Assembly (NCBI GenBank): GCA_950295325.1
Contig: OX485804.1
Coordinates: 31,186,001 to 31,250,000 of the forward strand
Origin: Polytrichum commune
Lineage: Eukaryota > Streptophyta > Polytrichopsida > Polytrichales > Polytrichaceae
DNA: 64,000 bases
Reading direction: 5' to 3'
Shown: positions 62,234-64,000 of the stretch, piece after piece
How the letters are laid out: each line of letters starts with the position of its first letter
How positions within the stretch are numbered: position 1 is the first letter of the stretch
Notes under the pieces: generated by a model
The model's input: the letters and a program-made list of their open reading frames with translations, nothing else
The model's database searches: none
What the model was told of the DNA's origin: nothing
Made by a program: the position numbers and the translations under genes

Positions 62234-62788
62234 CAAGGGCAGAGCCGGGGGGGGGGGGGGGGGGGCTTAACCCCCTTGACATCATTTGTAGAAAACTATG
62301 CCAAAACGACTGCAATGTTGAAAATTTTGGGGCGTGTAGTAAACCGTTGGAAGGGTGTTTCCAACGGTATGTTACAAAGCCCCCAAATTCCAAAAATTTC
62401 AGTTGGTAGAACCCAAAAAATATGTAGTCGTTTAGTGACGGCAGAGCAGGCTCGTAAAAAAAAACCGCAATGGGAAAGTCATTGCGGATAATTTTCGCAA
62501 TGTTTTCTACAAATGCATTGAAGGAAAGTTGGACGTCCACTTACTATTGGCGATGATTGGATGGTCGATTTGATGATCATCTATATCGAAAAGGCCATTG
62601 CCAAAGCTTTGGATATTAACAACATTGTCAATTTTTTCATGGAGATGTCAGCTCGATGAGTCCAAATCTCCCAATAAATAATCAAATTCAACCACCTATT
62701 GAAATTTGAAAATTAAATATACATTGTGTATTTCCATATCATGAGGTAAGCCCCCCCCCCCCAGGTCGAATTCTTGGCTCTGCCCTTG
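62234..62788. mobile_element. hAT-like non-autonomous element
   Basis: The left end CAAGGGCAGAGCC (62234-62246) is exactly mirrored by GGCTCTGCCCTTG at 62776-62788. The flanks attgtcgg (62226-62233) and attgttgg (62789-62796) agree at 7 of 8 positions, an 8-bp target-site duplication. Both points fit hAT elements, whose plant TIRs often begin CAGGGGCGGAGCC. Inside are a G run at the left and a C run at the right, a 14-bp inverted repeat (62283-62296 with 62502-62515) and smaller hairpins (accgttggaa/ttccaacggt; ccgcaatg/cattgcgg). No transposase. Confidence 0.75.
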
Positions 62789-62796
62789 ATTGTTGG

Positions 62797-64000
62797 GATA
62801 CATGTCCATGTTTTCATCATCTAATTGCCTTCTACTATTTAAAAAAAACTTACCAACAACTTTTGTTTTCAGAGAAGTGATCATTGAACTTGAGAACCTC
62901 TTTCCACCAAAGTTTATGTGTTTTGGTTGCATTCAACTAATGACAACTCCTTGTGGTTTTTTTATCCAATTTACTTCTACATGTAGCTACATATGTCATC
63001 TATTCTCACAAGAAAAAAGCAATCAACTACAACATGGCTTCATTTGCATCTACACCACTCCTCAAGCCATAACTTGTACTCAAAAAGAAAAAGAAAAAGA
63101 AAGTTGTTGTGACCTTTGAGGGCTTATACACGTAATGTTGTTTTGCATTACTTGTTTTTGGGAAACAATTGGCGTGGTTGCATGAGACTAATTGTGAAAA
63201 CTTGTGATGATGCATCCTTCCTCATGTCATCACAAATTCAACACAATGGGCCACTTAACTTGCAATCCAAGTATTTTAGTTTAATTTGAAAAAATATGGG
63301 TATAAATTTGTATTCTCAAACGTTATTGTCAACATTGGAGCAACCCACATACAATAGTAAAATGGAAGTTGTAGTGGACTTTTAAGTCATCAACATCAAA
63401 GGCCGTATGGGATGCTAATATGTCAAAGTCTATAATATACTTCCTTTTTCGAAGGAACCGTCCATGTGGCGTGTTCTTGGAGACATATAATATATAAAGA
63501 GTGGCATGAGTTGGGTACTTCTAGAGCTTGTTTTGACCACTACTTACAAGAATGACGGATTCGATACCGGATTGTTGATTGTTGATAGACCCTATGAGGA
63601 ATTTATGAAATATAAGAATCTATGACTTATTCACATACACAATATTCATGTCATTTGACTCTTATTTGATATTTTCCCCCACAAAGCTTGCAATTAACGC
63701 TAGAAGATGTCTCAAATGATTCCAAAGTGTCTAATGTTAAGTAATCTAGAAAACAAATAGCACATGTGTTGTTTACATGCTCGAGAAGGGTCGTGTAGAA
63801 AATCCACAACCGCCGGAGCCAAATCTACTATTGAAAACCACCTCCATTATGGTGGTGGGAATGGAAGGTAAATGGTGTGAAAAGATTTTCCCCTTGACAT
63901 CGGGAAAATCAAATTGTACACACTTCATACTATGCTCAAGGCATGTAGGGTGACATGGATTTGATGTATTACGATTGCATACAATTTTTGTCAATAGATT
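62797..64000. other. Spacer, no gene seen
   Basis: AT-rich to the end of the window. Short frames of up to 109 codons have no recognisable domain. Confidence 0.45.

Noticed and set aside
1-64000. CRISPR arrays, bacterial operons, ribosome binding sites, organelle insertions
   Set aside because: Nothing of the kind was seen; introns, transposon types and gene families indicate nuclear plant DNA.

Overview
The window looks like nuclear DNA of a land plant. It holds plant-specific gene families (an ALOG/LSH transcription factor, an arabinogalactan peptide, a peroxisomal-type citrate synthase, a plant-type GRIP golgin), GT-AG introns, long intergenic spacers and many DNA-transposon remnants. The style of the sequence (TE-rich, long G/C homopolymers, microsatellites) fits a lycophyte, fern or bryophyte, but nothing read here fixes the lineage. 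Gene density is low: three intact protein genes and one clear multi-exon pseudogene in 64 kb.

Layout. 1-20.5 kb: no recognisable gene; AT-rich spacer with several short inverted-repeat (MITE-like) elements, a CACTA-type element (2503-2852), a 507-bp PIF/Harbinger-like element (4946-5452), a 267-bp MITE (14765-15031) and a ~204-bp tandem duplication (12461-12803). 20.6-26.1 kb: GC-rich island around the single-exon ALOG gene (22774-23418), with a class III peroxidase scrap at 26175-26220 (minus strand). 26.3-30.4 kb: AT-rich spacer with a second copy of the 267-bp MITE. 30.4-37.3 kb: a GC-rich stretch with two TGACGTCA palindromes, then a 13-exon citrate synthase relic with two in-frame stops and loss of the HAEHE catalytic-histidine segment. 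38.4-39.3 kb: LINE reverse-transcriptase fragment. 40-42.6 kb: spacer with a C-tract repeat. 42.7-47.2 kb: GC-rich leader followed by an intronless 916-codon GRIP golgin. 50.6-50.8 kb, minus strand: a 67-codon arabinogalactan peptide. 51.3-64 kb: accessory region with tandem repeats (52.1-52.5 and 55.5-56.1 kb), a cluster of GGGCCACTTC-ended elements (54.3 and 56.8-57.8 kb), a complete non-autonomous pogo/Tigger-like element with TIRs and TA target site (59183-60530), a 117-bp near-perfect foldback MITE (61259-61375) and a 555-bp hAT-like element (62234-62788).

The intact genes are not a functional cluster: ALOG acts in nuclear transcription control, the golgin in trans-Golgi tethering, and the AG peptide at the cell surface. 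The most informative part of the window is the mobile-element record, where several elements can be delimited to the base by TIRs and target-site duplications, together with the step-by-step decay visible in the citrate synthase locus. I found no evidence of an undescribed multi-gene system.
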